DNA from: DASUPK01 sp963801055
GTDB lineage: Bacteria; Actinomycetota; Thermoleophilia; Solirubrobacterales; 70-9
Direction: 5' to 3'
Length of the DNA: 64,000 nucleotides
Assembly (NCBI GenBank): GCA_963801055.1
Contig: CAWDDE010000001.1
Coordinates: forward strand, 682,001-746,000
Below, piece by piece: positions 19,228 to 27,898 of the stretch. Position 1 is the first letter of the stretch; the number at the start of each line of letters is the position of its first letter. The notes below the pieces were generated by a model. That model worked only from the letters and a program-made list of their open reading frames with translations, did no database searches and was not told where the DNA came from. A program made the translations under genes and the position numbers.

Positions 19228-19848
19228 CTAGCCGCGCCCGTGTGGCGCTCCCTCCGCCATATCGCTGGCGAACTGGAAGTCAGCGGTCTCTCCGTAGATC
19301 GCGTCGAACTCGATTCCGAGGTTGCTCATCTTCCCGGGCGCCCGGCCGACGCGGAACTCCGGAGCGAAGCCGAAGAAGGCGTTATGGACGGTGGTCTCGG
19401 CGTCGCTGCCCTCCGGGCCTGGAAGGGGCTCGAACGTGTAGCTGCTGTTCCCGATCGACCCTGACGGTTTGTCGCCGTCCGAGAAGCTGACCGGGGCCCT
19501 CTCCATACCGAGCCACTCGTCGGTGAGCCCGGCAAAGTCGGCGAACGGCCCGCCCTCGTCGCCCTTGAAGATCCGTTCGAGAGCGCTCGCCTGCTCGTCT
19601 GATGCTCCCTCGTCGACGACGATCCCGAGCTTCCAGCCGCCGGCGCTGAGGTTCTTCGGGAAGAGGTTCACCAGGCCGACGTCGACCCCCGAGAGGTCGG
19701 TGTCGTCGAGGTTGCCGTCGGTGATATGCCAGACGAGATGCCCATGGCACTGACCGTCGGGGCTGGTCGGCGGGCCATCCACCGGGCAGGGACAGATCAG
19801 ATTGCAAGAGCAGTTGGCTACATAGGTCCCAGAGATTCTCCAAGCCAT
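19228..19848 (-). CDS. DUF1326 protein
   Basis: A 206-aa cytoplasmic-type protein of the DUF1326 family. It begins MAWRISGTYVANCSCNLICP followed by CPVDGPPTSPDGQCHGHLVW; the CSC-x3-CPCP cluster suggests a metal or redox site. Function is unknown for the family, but the pairing with DUF2182 (31 bp downstream) is recurrent and suggests a joint metal-related role. Good Shine-Dalgarno AAGGAGGGG precedes the ATG. The C-terminal half (FFGFAPEFRVGRAPGKMSNL) is complete and normal in length. Confidence 0.85.
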   Translation of the reverse strand: MAWRISGTYVANCSCNLICPCPVDGPPTSPDGQCHGHLVWHITDGNLDDTDLSGVDVGLVNLFPKNLSAGGWKLGIVVDEGASDEQASALERIFKGDEGGPFADFAGLTDEWLGMERAPVSFSDGDKPSGSIGNSSYTFEPLPGPEGSDAETTVHNAFFGFAPEFRVGRAPGKMSNLGIEFDAIYGETADFQFASDMAEGAPHGRG

Positions 19849-19903
19849 ACCTTCCCCTCCTTCTCCGCTTACGAGGTGACGCTATTCCTCTCGCTGGTTC
19901 CAG

Positions 19904-20158
19904 TCAAGCCCGGTCCTCGGGGGGCGCGCCTTCAAGCTCCGCGCGCTTGCCGGCCAGCAGCCCGAGGTTCGAGACCACGAACGGAACGCAATAGTTGAGC
20001 CCTGCCTTCACCCAGGTGATGGAGGTGGCGTCGCCGCGCAGGATCACGTCGAGCTGGTTGATCAGCGTCAGGATCGTGCCGACCACCAGGGCGATGCGGA
20101 TGGTGCGACGTAGGTGCTCTCGCTGCCGGCAGATCCGAAGCGCTTCTCGCACCGTCAC
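19904..20158 (-). CDS. NrtS-like nitrate/nitrite transporter
   Basis: An 84-aa two-TM protein matching the NrtS family: REHLRRTIRIALVVGTILTL-INQLDVILRG, then ITWVKAGLNYCVPFVVSNLG-LLAGKRAELEG. NrtS was described as a small nitrate/nitrite transporter in cyanobacteria. GTG start at 20158 is preferred because AAGGA (20166-20170 on the plus strand as TCCTT) is correctly spaced; a longer ATG start at 20209 lacks such a site. It lies 55 bp downstream of nothing on its strand and is divergent from the M20 peptidase, followed by the DUF1326 gene. Confidence 0.7.
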   Translation of the reverse strand: MTVREALRICRQREHLRRTIRIALVVGTILTLINQLDVILRGDATSITWVKAGLNYCVPFVVSNLGLLAGKRAELEGAPPEDRA

Positions 20159-20221
20159 TGTCCGATCCTTCCACGAACGCGAGGTGGCGGTTGCGGCTTC
20201 GACTGGCATAGCCTGCCCGCG

Positions 20222-21350
20222 GTGAGCGCGATAGAGGATCAGCGCATGCTCGAGCGGTTCGTGCGGCTCTGCGAGATCGCGAGCCCGACCGGAGAGGAGC
20301 GCGAGGTCGCCGACGCTGTCCTGGACGAGCTGCGCGGCCTTGGGGTGGATGTGGCCGAGGATGCGTCGGCGACGCCGGCGCAGGCCGGGGCGGGCAATCT
20401 GGTCGCGCGGGTCCCTGGGCGCGGCGAGGATTGGCTGTCGTTCTTCGCCCACCTCGACACCGTTCCGCACGAAGGTCCAATCGAGGTCGCCCGCGACAAC
20501 GGAACCTTTCGCAGCCACGGCGAGACGATCCTCGGCGCCGACAACAAGGCCGCGGTCACGGTCCTGATCGAGCTGGCCGCGCGCCACGTGGCGGATCCCG
20601 CCGCGGGTTGGGCTCGAGCTCGTCTTCACCGTCGCCGAGGAGGACGGACTGCGCGGAGCGAAAGAGCTCGATCTCTCGTCGCTTCGTGCCCCGTTCGGCT
20701 TCGTGCTCGACCACGCGACGCCGATCGGGGAGGTGATCGTCGCGGCACCGACCTACAAGCGGCTGATCGCCGATTTCACCGGGCACGAGGCGCACGCCGG
20801 GATCAAACCCGAGGAGGGCCACAGCGCGATCGCGGCGGCGGCCGCCGCGATCGCCGAGATGGAGCTGGGCCGGCTCGACGAGGAGACCACCGCGAACATC
20901 GGCATGATCGAGGGCGGGACCGCGTCCAACGTCGTTCCCGGCCATTGCCGGATCCTGGGTGAGGCGCGCAGCGTGGACGGCGAGCGGGCGGCGGCGACGA
21001 TCGGCAAGATGGTCGACGCCTGCACCTGGGGAGCGAGCCAGCGGGGCTGCGACGTGGACGCCAAGGTGAGCGAGATGTTCCGCGGCTACCGGCTCGATCC
21101 CAAGTCCGAGCCGGTGAGGATCGCCTCCGAGGCGCTGCGAGCCTCCGGCCATGAGCCACGGCTCGTCGCCACCGGCGGCGGCAGCGATGCCAACGCGCTG
21201 GTCGCCGCCGGCTACGAGGCGGTCCTGCTCGCCAACGGCACCGAGGCCAACCACACGCCCGACGAGCGGGTCACAGAGGCGGCGATCGCTGAGATGCTGG
21301 GCGTGTGCGAAGCGGCGATCGAGCTCGTTGGAGATGCTGAAGCTGCGTAG
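20222..21350 (+). CDS. M20-family metallopeptidase, tripeptidase PepT-like (one frameshift)
   Basis: Di-zinc aminopeptidase. GTG start, then LERFVRLCEIASPTGEEREV; zinc ligand and catalytic base in SFFAHLDTVPHEG; bridging Asp in ILGADNKAAVTVLIELA; base Glu in LVFTVAEEDGLRGAKELD; dimerisation domain AAPTYKRLIADFTGHEAHAG-IKPEEGHSAI; last zinc ligand near LANGTEANHTPDERV. The frame breaks near 20605; removing one C in GATCCCGCC joins ADPPRVGLELVF. Restored length about 375 aa, normal for the PepT-like branch. Confidence 0.88.
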
Positions 21351-21429
21351 GGGCGTGGTGAGCGTGGTGGACCCGCTGGTCGTCGGGGACGGACTGGCCG
21401 CCGGGGCGCTGGTGGAGGCAGTCCGGTGA
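21334..21429 (+). CDS. 31-residue ORF between peptidase and Nudix gene
   Basis: ATG at 21334 (inside the peptidase tail) reads MLKLRRGVVSVVDPLVVGDG and LAAGALVEAVR, and its TGA overlaps the Nudix GTG as GTGA. The start MLKLRRG resembles the first residues of DUF3866 proteins, so this may be the stub of a deleted gene; it may also be a chance frame. Confidence 0.25.
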   Translation: MLKLRRGVVSVVDPLVVGDGLAAGALVEAVR

Positions 21430-21956
21430 GCGACGAGCGCCTCAAGAAGGAGGGGAGCAAGCTCGTCTATCGCGGACCGATCGCCTCCGTTCGGATGGAG
21501 ACCTTCCAGTACCCGGACGGCAGCCGGGCAACGCGGCAGGTCGTCGTCCATCCCGGCGCGGTTTGCATCATTCCCCACGACGGCAGGGTGCTGTACATGG
21601 TGGAACAGCCGCGTGAGGCCGTCGAGGAGCCGGCCCTGCTCGAGCTGCCGGCGGGCAAGCTCGACGTCGAGGGGGAGACCCCCCTCGAGGCAGCGCAGCG
21701 CGAGCTCGTCGAGGAGATCGGCAAGTCGGCCGGCGACTGGCGGGAGCTGAAGAGCTTCTACACGAGTCCCGGGTTCGCCAACGAGAGGGTCTGGCTCTTC
21801 CTGGCAACGGAGCTCTACGACGTCCCGAACCGACCCTCCGGGGAGGAGCGGATCGAGATCGTCGAGTTCCCCCTCGGCGAGATCGATCGGGCGATCGCCC
21901 GCTGCGAGGACGCCAAGTCGCTGATCGGGCTGCTGCTGCTCAAGGAGCTGCTCTAG
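21426..21956 (+). CDS. Nudix hydrolase, ADP-ribose pyrophosphatase-like
   Basis: A 176-aa hydrolase, probably of ADP-ribose or a related sugar nucleotide. The Nudix box is complete: GKLDVEGETPLEAAQRELVE-EIGKSAG (G-x5-E-x7-REuxEExGu). N-terminal YRGPIASVRMETFQYPDG and the internal VVVHPGAVCIIPHDG, FYTSPGFANERVWLFLATEL fit the ADPRase subgroup. GTG start at 21426 overlapping the preceding TGA. It lies between an M20 peptidase and xerD, an order often seen in Actinobacteria and Firmicutes. Confidence 0.92.
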   Translation: MSDERLKKEGSKLVYRGPIASVRMETFQYPDGSRATRQVVVHPGAVCIIPHDGRVLYMVEQPREAVEEPALLELPAGKLDVEGETPLEAAQRELVEEIGKSAGDWRELKSFYTSPGFANERVWLFLATELYDVPNRPSGEERIEIVEFPLGEIDRAIARCEDAKSLIGLLLLKELL

Positions 21957-21991
21957 GAAGGGACCGGCGGGTCGCCGCGGAAGTATCCCGT

Positions 21992-22960
21992 ATGGCCACG
22001 ATTGCGCCGCCACGCACGGCCAAAGACGGCCGGCCCTCCGAGCGCTACGAGGCGCTGGTGCTCGACTTTCTCGCTCACCTCGAGTTCGAGCGGGGGCTCT
22101 CCCGCAACACGCTCGCCGCCTACCGCACCGACCTGCTCCAGTTCGGGCGCTTTCTCGCCGAGCGCGGCCGCGACGCGACCAGCGCCGAGCCGGACGACCT
22201 ATCCGACTTCCTGGCGGACCTGGCGCAGGGCGACGGCAATGGCCGCCCGCCCTGCTCGACGGCCACCGTCCATCGCAAGGCGGCCTGCCTGCGCTCGTTC
22301 TACCGGCACCTGCGCCGCGAGGAGACGATCGAGGACGACCCGGCGGCGCGGCTGGAGACTCCGAGGCGGGGCAGGAAGCTTCCCGAGGTCCTGAGCTACG
22401 CGGAGGTGCAGAGGTTGCTCGCGCAGCCTCGCGGCGACGACCCGACCACTTTCCGCGACCGCGCCCTGCTCGAGCTGATGTACGCGTCGGGACTGCGCGC
22501 CTCCGAGACCATCGGGCTAGAGATCCAGGACGTGGATCTCGAGCAGGGAGTGGTCAGGGCGCGCGGCAAGGGATCGAAGGAGCGGCTCGTGCCGGTCGGC
22601 GGCAAGGCCCTCGCGGCCGTCAGGGTCTATCTGCGCGTGGGCAGGCCAAAGCTCGTCCATTCACCCGAGGAGCGCAAGCTGTTCCTCAACTTCCGCGGCG
22701 GGCCGCTGACCAGGCAGGGCCTCTACAAGATCGTGCTCCGCCACGCCGAGTCGGCCGGGCTGGGCGACCGGATGAGCCCACACACCCTTCGCCATTCCTT
22801 CGCCACCCATCTGCTCACCGGCGGATGCGACCTGCGCTCCGTCCAGGAGATGTTGGGACATGCCGACCTCTCGACCACCCAGCTCTACACCCACCTTTCG
22901 GGTGAGGAGCTCAAGGAGGCCTACTTCAAGGCGCATCCAAGGGCGCACCTGGCTCACTAG
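21992..22960 (+). CDS. xerD: Tyrosine recombinase XerD
   Basis: Site-specific recombinase that resolves chromosome dimers at dif with a partner Xer. 322 aa. SAM-like N-terminal domain: LVLDFLAHLEFERGLSRNTL, AYRTDLLQFGRFL. Catalytic domain residues all visible: Arg in YASGLRASETIGLEIQD, Lys in RGKGSKERLVPVG, HTLRHSFATHLLTGG (H-x-x-R), LGHADLSTTQLYTHLS (His and Tyr nucleophile). Its place after the Nudix gene and among recN, recO and mutM argues for the housekeeping XerD rather than a mobile integrase. Confidence 0.92.
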   Translation: MATIAPPRTAKDGRPSERYEALVLDFLAHLEFERGLSRNTLAAYRTDLLQFGRFLAERGRDATSAEPDDLSDFLADLAQGDGNGRPPCSTATVHRKAACLRSFYRHLRREETIEDDPAARLETPRRGRKLPEVLSYAEVQRLLAQPRGDDPTTFRDRALLELMYASGLRASETIGLEIQDVDLEQGVVRARGKGSKERLVPVGGKALAAVRVYLRVGRPKLVHSPEERKLFLNFRGGPLTRQGLYKIVLRHAESAGLGDRMSPHTLRHSFATHLLTGGCDLRSVQEMLGHADLSTTQLYTHLSGEELKEAYFKAHPRAHLAH

Positions 22961-22969
22961 CATCGCTCC

Positions 22970-23944
22970 ATGCCCGAGTTGCCCGAGGTGGAGACGGTTC
23001 GTCGCCAGCTCGAGCCGGAGCTGGTCGGGAAGCGGATCGAGAGCGCCACGGTGCTCGACGAGCGGCTCACCCGGCCGGAGCCGCCGCGCGCCCTCGAGCG
23101 GGCGGTGCGCGGCCGCGCGGTGACCGCGGTCGCCAGACGCGGCAAGTACCTGCTGCTCGGGCTCGAGGGGGGCAGGACGCTCGCGCTCCACCTGCGGATG
23201 ACCGGCAACCTCCTGCTCCGCGACCCTGACGCAGGGGCGACGGCGGACCTGATGAAGAGCGAGCCGCTCGGCGGTCGCCGACGCTACGAATCGGCGCCGG
23301 AGCCGAGTTACGTGCGCGCCCGCTTCGAGCTCGACGACGGCAGGGTCCTGCTCTTCACGGACGTGCGGCGCTTCGGGCAGGCGGTCGTCCTCGACGCCGG
23401 TGATCAGCTCGACGATTTCTTTGCTGCCCGGCTCGGCGTGGAGCCCCTCTCCGGTGAGCTCACCCCGGAGCGGCTGCTCGAGCTTGCCGCGGGGCGCAAG
23501 GCGCCGCTCAAGTCGTTTCTGCTCACCCAATCGCGGATCGCCGGCATCGGGAACATCTACGCGGACGAGGCCCTCTGGCGGGCCAGGCTCCATCCGCTCT
23601 CGCCGGCGGGCTCGATGAAGCTCGAGCACGCCCAGCGGCTTGTCGATGGGATCGTTGCCGCGCTCGAGGCCGGCCTCGACCACGGTGGGGCCAGCATCGA
23701 CGACTATCTCGACGCGCGCGGCGAGAGGGGCGCGATGCAGGACGAGTTCCTCGTCCATACACGCGAGGGCGAGCCCTGCCTGCGGCCGCCCTCCGAGCAT
23801 CGTTCCTCGCCGCCGCCGGTGATCCAGCGGATCGTAGTGACCGGCCGCTCGACCTACTTCTGCCCGAACTGCCAGGAGCGGCTGCGCCGCCGGCCGCGGA
23901 GGAAGCCGAGGCGGGCTGCGCCGCGGAAGGCAGGGGCCAGGTGA
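22970..23944 (+). CDS. mutM: MutM/Fpg, formamidopyrimidine-DNA glycosylase
   Basis: Base-excision repair enzyme for 8-oxoguanine and FaPy. The mature N-terminus PELPEVETVRRQLEPEL carries the catalytic Pro and Glu; RRGKYLLLGLEGG gives the conserved Lys; SRIAGIGNIYADEALWRARL is the H2TH region. The C-terminal zinc finger is atypical: the family expects C-x2-C ... C-x2-C, but here the first pair reads PCLRPPSEHRSS with only one Cys, while FCPNCQ is normal. A long basic tail (RRRPRRKPRRAAPRKAG) follows. Length 324 aa, slightly long for the family. Confidence 0.92.
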   Translation: MPELPEVETVRRQLEPELVGKRIESATVLDERLTRPEPPRALERAVRGRAVTAVARRGKYLLLGLEGGRTLALHLRMTGNLLLRDPDAGATADLMKSEPLGGRRRYESAPEPSYVRARFELDDGRVLLFTDVRRFGQAVVLDAGDQLDDFFAARLGVEPLSGELTPERLLELAAGRKAPLKSFLLTQSRIAGIGNIYADEALWRARLHPLSPAGSMKLEHAQRLVDGIVAALEAGLDHGGASIDDYLDARGERGAMQDEFLVHTREGEPCLRPPSEHRSSPPPVIQRIVVTGRSTYFCPNCQERLRRRPRRKPRRAAPRKAGAR

Positions 23945-24877
23945 GCGAGCCGGTGCCCCTGCCGGATGGCTTCCTGGTGGGGCACTGGTCCGATCCGGAG
24001 GCACTGACGGGCTGCACCGTCGTGATCCCGCCAGCGGGGACCCGCGGCGGCGTCTGGGTCCAGGGGGGAGGGCCGGGGACCCGCGAAACGGACACCCTCA
24101 ATCCGCTCTCCCGCTCGGAGGAGGCCAGCGCGATCCTCCTCACCGGTGGCAGCGCCTTCGGCCTCGCCGCCGCGGACGGGGTCGTTCGCTGGCTCGAGGA
24201 GCACGAGATGGGCTACTGGACGCCCGCCGGGCGGGTTCCCCTGGTGCCGACCGCGGTCATCTACGACTTGGCCAACGGAGACCCGAAGGTTCGCCCGGGC
24301 ACGGAGCAGGGCTACGCGGCGTGCGAGGACGCGAGCGGCGGCGTGCCGGAGCGTGGCGCGGTCGGCGTGGGCTGCGGCGCCACCGTCGCCAAGGTCCTGG
24401 GGCGAGATCGGGGAGGCGCCGGTGGCCTGGGCTACGCCGCGGTCGAGGACTGGCGCCGGGGAGACGGTCGCGGCGGTGGCCGCGGTCAACGCCGCCGGCG
24501 ACGTGCTGGCCGAGGACGGATCGGTGCTCGTCGGCCCCAGGGATGACGACGGCGAGATGGTGCGTGGTGCCGATGCGCTCGTCGCGATGGAGAGGGCACC
24601 TGACTTCAAAGCGCCCGAGGGCAACACCACGCTGGTCTGCGTCTGCACGGATGCTGCCCTCTCCAAGCGCGACTGTGGGATGGTCGCCCGAGCGGCCACC
24701 GGTGGAATCGCGCGGGCCGTGGATCCCACCTTCACCCCGGTCGACGGCGACGTCGCCTTCGTCCTCGCCTCCGGCGGCGGCGAGCTTCGCCCTTATGGCG
24801 GCATGCAGGTGGGTGTGGCGGCCGCCACTGTCACGGCCGCGGCGATTCGGGACGCGGTCCGCCAGGTCGGGGCCTAG
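23941..24877 (+). CDS. P1-family (DmpA-like) self-processing peptidase (frameshifted)
   Basis: N-terminal-nucleophile hydrolase. GTG start overlaps the mutM stop (GTGA). MSEPVPLPDGFLVGHWSDPE and TGCTVVIPPAGTRGGVWVQG are the family start, then AILLTGGSAFGLAAADGVVR. The auto-cleavage/nucleophile region is GNTTLVCVCTDAALSKRDCG, where a Thr rather than the Ser of DmpA is expected to act. Breaks near 24403-24410 and 24462 (extra G) shift the centre (GGLGYAAVEDWR and ETVAAVAAVNAAGDVLAEDG lie in different frames). C-terminal LRPYGGMQVGVAAATVTAAA is complete. Substrate unknown; members cleave D- or beta-peptides. Confidence 0.86.
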
Positions 24878-24922
24878 GGGGCTATCCGGCGGGGCTGGGT
24901 CGGCGACGCGTCCCGAGCTGGG

Positions 24923-24966
24923 TTTTGGTCCCTTGTGCACGCTATAGCGGCCCAAAGTGACCAAAA
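24923..24966. promoter_or_regulatory. Inverted repeat upstream of recO
   Basis: TTTTGGTCCCTT and AAGTGACCAAAA form 12-bp arms with one mismatch; between them lies a second palindrome GCTATAGC. AT-rich relative to the surroundings. It sits 35 bp upstream of the recO ATG, so it could be an operator or a transcript hairpin. Confidence 0.45.
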
Positions 24967-25000
24967 GCTCGTCCGGGCGCTGCGGCAACGTAGGTTGGTC

Positions 25001-25720
25001 ATGCCCGGAAGTCTGAAGACGGAGGCCGTGGTGCTGCGCAGCATCCGCTACGGCGAGGCCGATCGCGTCGTGCATCTCTACTCGGCGACACGGGGACGGA
25101 TCGGGGCTATCGCCAAGGGATCGCGCCGGCCGAAGTCCCGGTTCGGGGGCCGGCTCGAGCCGTTCTTCCGGCTCAACCTGGTCCTCTACGAGGGACGGGG
25201 GGATCTGCTCACCGTCACCGGAGCCTCCACGGTTGAGGGTCATCCCAGACTGCGCTCGTCCGGACCGGCGCTGGGGGCGGCCGGCAGAGCGTGCGACGCC
25301 GTGCTGCGGCTGCTCGACTCGGGTGAGCCGAACGAGGCCGCCTACAACCTGCTCTGCCGGTACCTCGAGTGGCTGAACGCCGATTCAGCCGCGGCAAGCG
25401 CCACCGGAGCGGCGCTCGCCTTCCGCCTCAAGCTGGCGCTGGCGGCCGGCTTCGCGCCCGAGCTGGCGAGCTGCGCGAGCTGCGGGGAGGCGGAGCACCT
25501 CGCCGCCTTCTCCGGCGCGGCGGGCGGTGTCGTCTGCGCGAGCTGTGAGGGGGGTGGCTTTCCGCTCAGCGAGGAGGCACACCGGTTCATGGTCGATGCC
25601 CTAGCGCGTCCGCTGTCCGAGGCGCCGGCTGCGGAGCGTGGGGTGGCGGCGCAGACAGACCGGGCGATCACCGAGACGCTCGAGCACCACGCGCACGTAC
25701 GGCTGCGCGCCGCCGCGTAG
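25001..25720 (+). CDS. recO: RecO, recombination mediator
   Basis: Loads RecA with RecR during gap repair. ATG at 25001 chosen because PGSLKTEAVVLRSIRYGEAD is the standard RecO start; an upstream in-frame ATG at 24935 would add unrelated residues and cover the inverted repeat. OB-fold residues LYSATRGRIGAIAKGSRRPK-SRFGGRLEPF are present. The C-terminal zinc site has both pairs: CASCGEAEH ... GVVCASCEGG. 239 aa, normal length. Ends one base before the convergent VOC gene. Confidence 0.93.
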   Translation: MPGSLKTEAVVLRSIRYGEADRVVHLYSATRGRIGAIAKGSRRPKSRFGGRLEPFFRLNLVLYEGRGDLLTVTGASTVEGHPRLRSSGPALGAAGRACDAVLRLLDSGEPNEAAYNLLCRYLEWLNADSAAASATGAALAFRLKLALAAGFAPELASCASCGEAEHLAAFSGAAGGVVCASCEGGGFPLSEEAHRFMVDALARPLSEAPAAERGVAAQTDRAITETLEHHAHVRLRAAA

Positions 25721-26056
25721 CTAGCGAGCCGCCCAGAGGTGGAAGCTCGTCCCCTGGTCGTCCCGGCACTCGACCGAGCGGCCCTCGCCTCCCGGTTGAG
25801 GCTCGCCCACCTCGCCGCCGAGTTCGCGGACCTTCTCCATCGCCGCGTCGAGGTCGTCGACCTGGAAGACGACCTGCGGGTGAGAGGCTGAGTCCGCCGC
25901 TCCCGAGATGCCGCCGTGCGGCGTGACGTTGGTGATCTGGGTGCCCTCGGCATGGTCGCCCGGAGCGAACTCCCAGCCGAGGAGCCCGCCGTAGAAGCGC
26001 TTCGCCGCCTCGCCGTTCGGGACCGGGATCCAGAAGTAGACGAGGTCGCCGGCCAT
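25721..26056 (-). CDS. VOC-family (glyoxalase-like) protein
   Basis: A 111-aa single vicinal-oxygen-chelate domain: DLVYFWIPVPNGEAAKRFYG then GLLGWEFAPGD, VVFQVDDLDAAMEKVRELGG and the final DDQGTSFHLWAA. Metal ligands at the usual strand positions are only partly present, so it may be a binding or lyase-type member. Tail-to-tail with recO; four bases from the downstream-strand SDR gene, with which it is probably co-transcribed. Confidence 0.85.
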   Translation of the reverse strand: MAGDLVYFWIPVPNGEAAKRFYGGLLGWEFAPGDHAEGTQITNVTPHGGISGAADSASHPQVVFQVDDLDAAMEKVRELGGEVGEPQPGGEGRSVECRDDQGTSFHLWAAR

Positions 26057-26060
26057 CGCG

Positions 26061-26816
26061 CTAGTCAGGGCGGTAGATCCGCTCGGTGACGCGCAGCTTG
26101 ATCGGCTTGGGGGAGATCGTTGCGCGCATCATCCAGGGGAAGAGGCGGCCGGGGATCATCGAGCGCTTGCCCCGGTCGTACGCCCTGAGCGCGTCGGCCA
26201 CGCACTGCTCCGCGCTGATCATGCCGGGCATGGTCCGAGTGTTCTCGTCGTACCCCGCAACGGCCTGCCACTCGGTCTTCACGGGTCCGGGATTGACGAC
26301 CAGCGCTCGCACGCCGGTGCCGCGCAGCTCCATCGAGAGGGCCTCCATGAACGAGATCGCGAAGGCCTTACTGGCTGCGTAGGTGGTCTCGTAGGGAAGG
26401 GGCTGCATGCCCGCGGTCGAGGCCACGGTGATCACCCCGCCGCGGCCGCGCTCGACCATTCCGGGGACGAAGGCGTGGGTGAGCCTGACCACTGCCTCGC
26501 AGTTGACGCGCACCATCTCGGCCTCCCGCTCCGCGTCGAGCTCGAGGAAGTGGCCGCGGAGTCCAAAGCCGGCGTTGTTGACAAGCAGGTCGACGTCGGC
26601 GCCGAGCTTCTCCACGTTGCCGGCGAGCTTGTCCGCCTCGGAGGCGAGGTCGCACTCGATCACATGCGCCGAGCTGGCGACCTGCTCCGCGAGCTGCTCG
26701 AGCCGGTCCTTTCGGCGGGCCACCAGGATCAGCTCGTAGCCGCGCCTGGCGAGCTGGCGGGCGAACTGATCGCCGATCCCGGAGGACGCTCCCGTGATCA
26801 GTGCCGTGTCCGCCAT
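26061..26816 (-). CDS. Short-chain dehydrogenase/reductase
   Basis: A 251-aa classical SDR. NAD(P) motif TALITGASSGIGDQFARQLA; VARRKDRLEQL indicates NADP preference (Arg after the second strand); LVNNAGFGLRGH; catalytic Ser near VASTAGMQPLPYETTYAASK with the Y-x3-K pair; NPGPVKTEW. C-terminal RLFPWMMRATISPKPIKLRV resembles membrane-associated lipid reductases. Substrate unknown. Shares a transcript with the VOC gene and is divergent from dgt. Confidence 0.88.
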   Translation of the reverse strand: MADTALITGASSGIGDQFARQLARRGYELILVARRKDRLEQLAEQVASSAHVIECDLASEADKLAGNVEKLGADVDLLVNNAGFGLRGHFLELDAEREAEMVRVNCEAVVRLTHAFVPGMVERGRGGVITVASTAGMQPLPYETTYAASKAFAISFMEALSMELRGTGVRALVVNPGPVKTEWQAVAGYDENTRTMPGMISAEQCVADALRAYDRGKRSMIPGRLFPWMMRATISPKPIKLRVTERIYRPD

Positions 26817-26890
26817 GAATCGCAGCCTAATTCGAAACTCTCGGGTCCGCTCCCCCGTGGTGGTGCCGGACAGGGTGCGAACATCGAACT

Positions 26891-27889
26891 ATGACCACGC
26901 GCACCGAGACCTTCGAGGATCGGGTCCGTTCCTGGGAGTCCGAGTACCTCTGGGACCTGGCTACCCCTTCGTATCCGGCGCGCAGGCTGGAGCCGGAGCC
27001 GGACAGTCCGGTGAGAACGCCGTTCCAGCGGGACAGGGACCGCATCGTGCACTCGAAGGCGTTTCGGCGGCTCAAGCACAAGACGCAGGTGTTCGTGGCC
27101 CCGGAGGGCGACCACTATCGGACCCGCCTCACCCACACGCTCGAGGCCTGCTTCATCTCACGAACCGTCGCCCGTGCGCTGGGGTTGAATGAGGATCTGA
27201 CCGAGGCGATCGGGCTGGGTCACGACCTCGGGCATCCGCCCTTCGGCCACATCGGGGAGGAGGTCTTGGACGAGGCGCTCCGGGAGCACGGGATGCGCTT
27301 CCGCCACAACGAGCATTCGCTGCGGGTGGTGGACAAGCTGGCAGGCGACGGCCGGGGGCTCAACCTGACCGAAGCGGTCCGCGACGGGATCCTCAATCAC
27401 ACCGGGCCGGGCAAGCCGGCGACGCTCGAGGGGCGGGTGGTGCGGATCGTGGATCGCGTCGCCTACATCAACCACGACATCGACGACGCCGTGCGGGCCG
27501 GGATCATCTTCGAGGGGGACCTGCCGGCGGAGGAGATCGAGTTGCTCGGTGGGACCGGGGCGCGGCGGGTCGATCTGCTGGTTCAGGACATGGTGGAGCG
27601 GTCCAGGGCCGAGGGTGACATCGCGCAAAGCGAGGAGATCGGCGGGGCGATGCTGCGGCTGCGGAAGTTCATGTTCGACCGGGTCTACCTCGGGCAGGAG
27701 GCGCGGGCAGAGCAGGAGAGGGCGCGGGCAGCGGTGCGGACCCTGTTCGACCACTACCTGGGGCATCTCGACGAGGTGCCGGCCACTGACCCGGAGGCGG
27801 ATCCGGTGCAACGCGTGACCGACTACCTGGCCGGAATGACCGACAGATTCTGTCTCGCGACATACGAGGCGCTGGCGGCTCGTCAATAG
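26891..27889 (+). CDS. dgt: Deoxyguanosinetriphosphate triphosphohydrolase-like protein
   Basis: HD-domain dNTPase. 332 aa: YPARRLEPEPDSPVRTPFQR-DRDRIVHSKAFRRLKHKTQV is the family N-terminus; metal ligands occur in RTRLTHTLEACFISR (His), GLGHDLGHPPFGHIGEE (HD) and the later INHDIDDAVRAG (Asp). HNEHSLRVVDKL is the catalytic helix. Directly upstream of dnaG (9-bp gap), the order found across Actinobacteria, which points to a role in controlling dNTP pools or fidelity during replication. Confidence 0.92.
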   Translation: MTTRTETFEDRVRSWESEYLWDLATPSYPARRLEPEPDSPVRTPFQRDRDRIVHSKAFRRLKHKTQVFVAPEGDHYRTRLTHTLEACFISRTVARALGLNEDLTEAIGLGHDLGHPPFGHIGEEVLDEALREHGMRFRHNEHSLRVVDKLAGDGRGLNLTEAVRDGILNHTGPGKPATLEGRVVRIVDRVAYINHDIDDAVRAGIIFEGDLPAEEIELLGGTGARRVDLLVQDMVERSRAEGDIAQSEEIGGAMLRLRKFMFDRVYLGQEARAEQERARAAVRTLFDHYLGHLDEVPATDPEADPVQRVTDYLAGMTDRFCLATYEALAARQ

Positions 27890-27898
27890 GCTGGGGCG

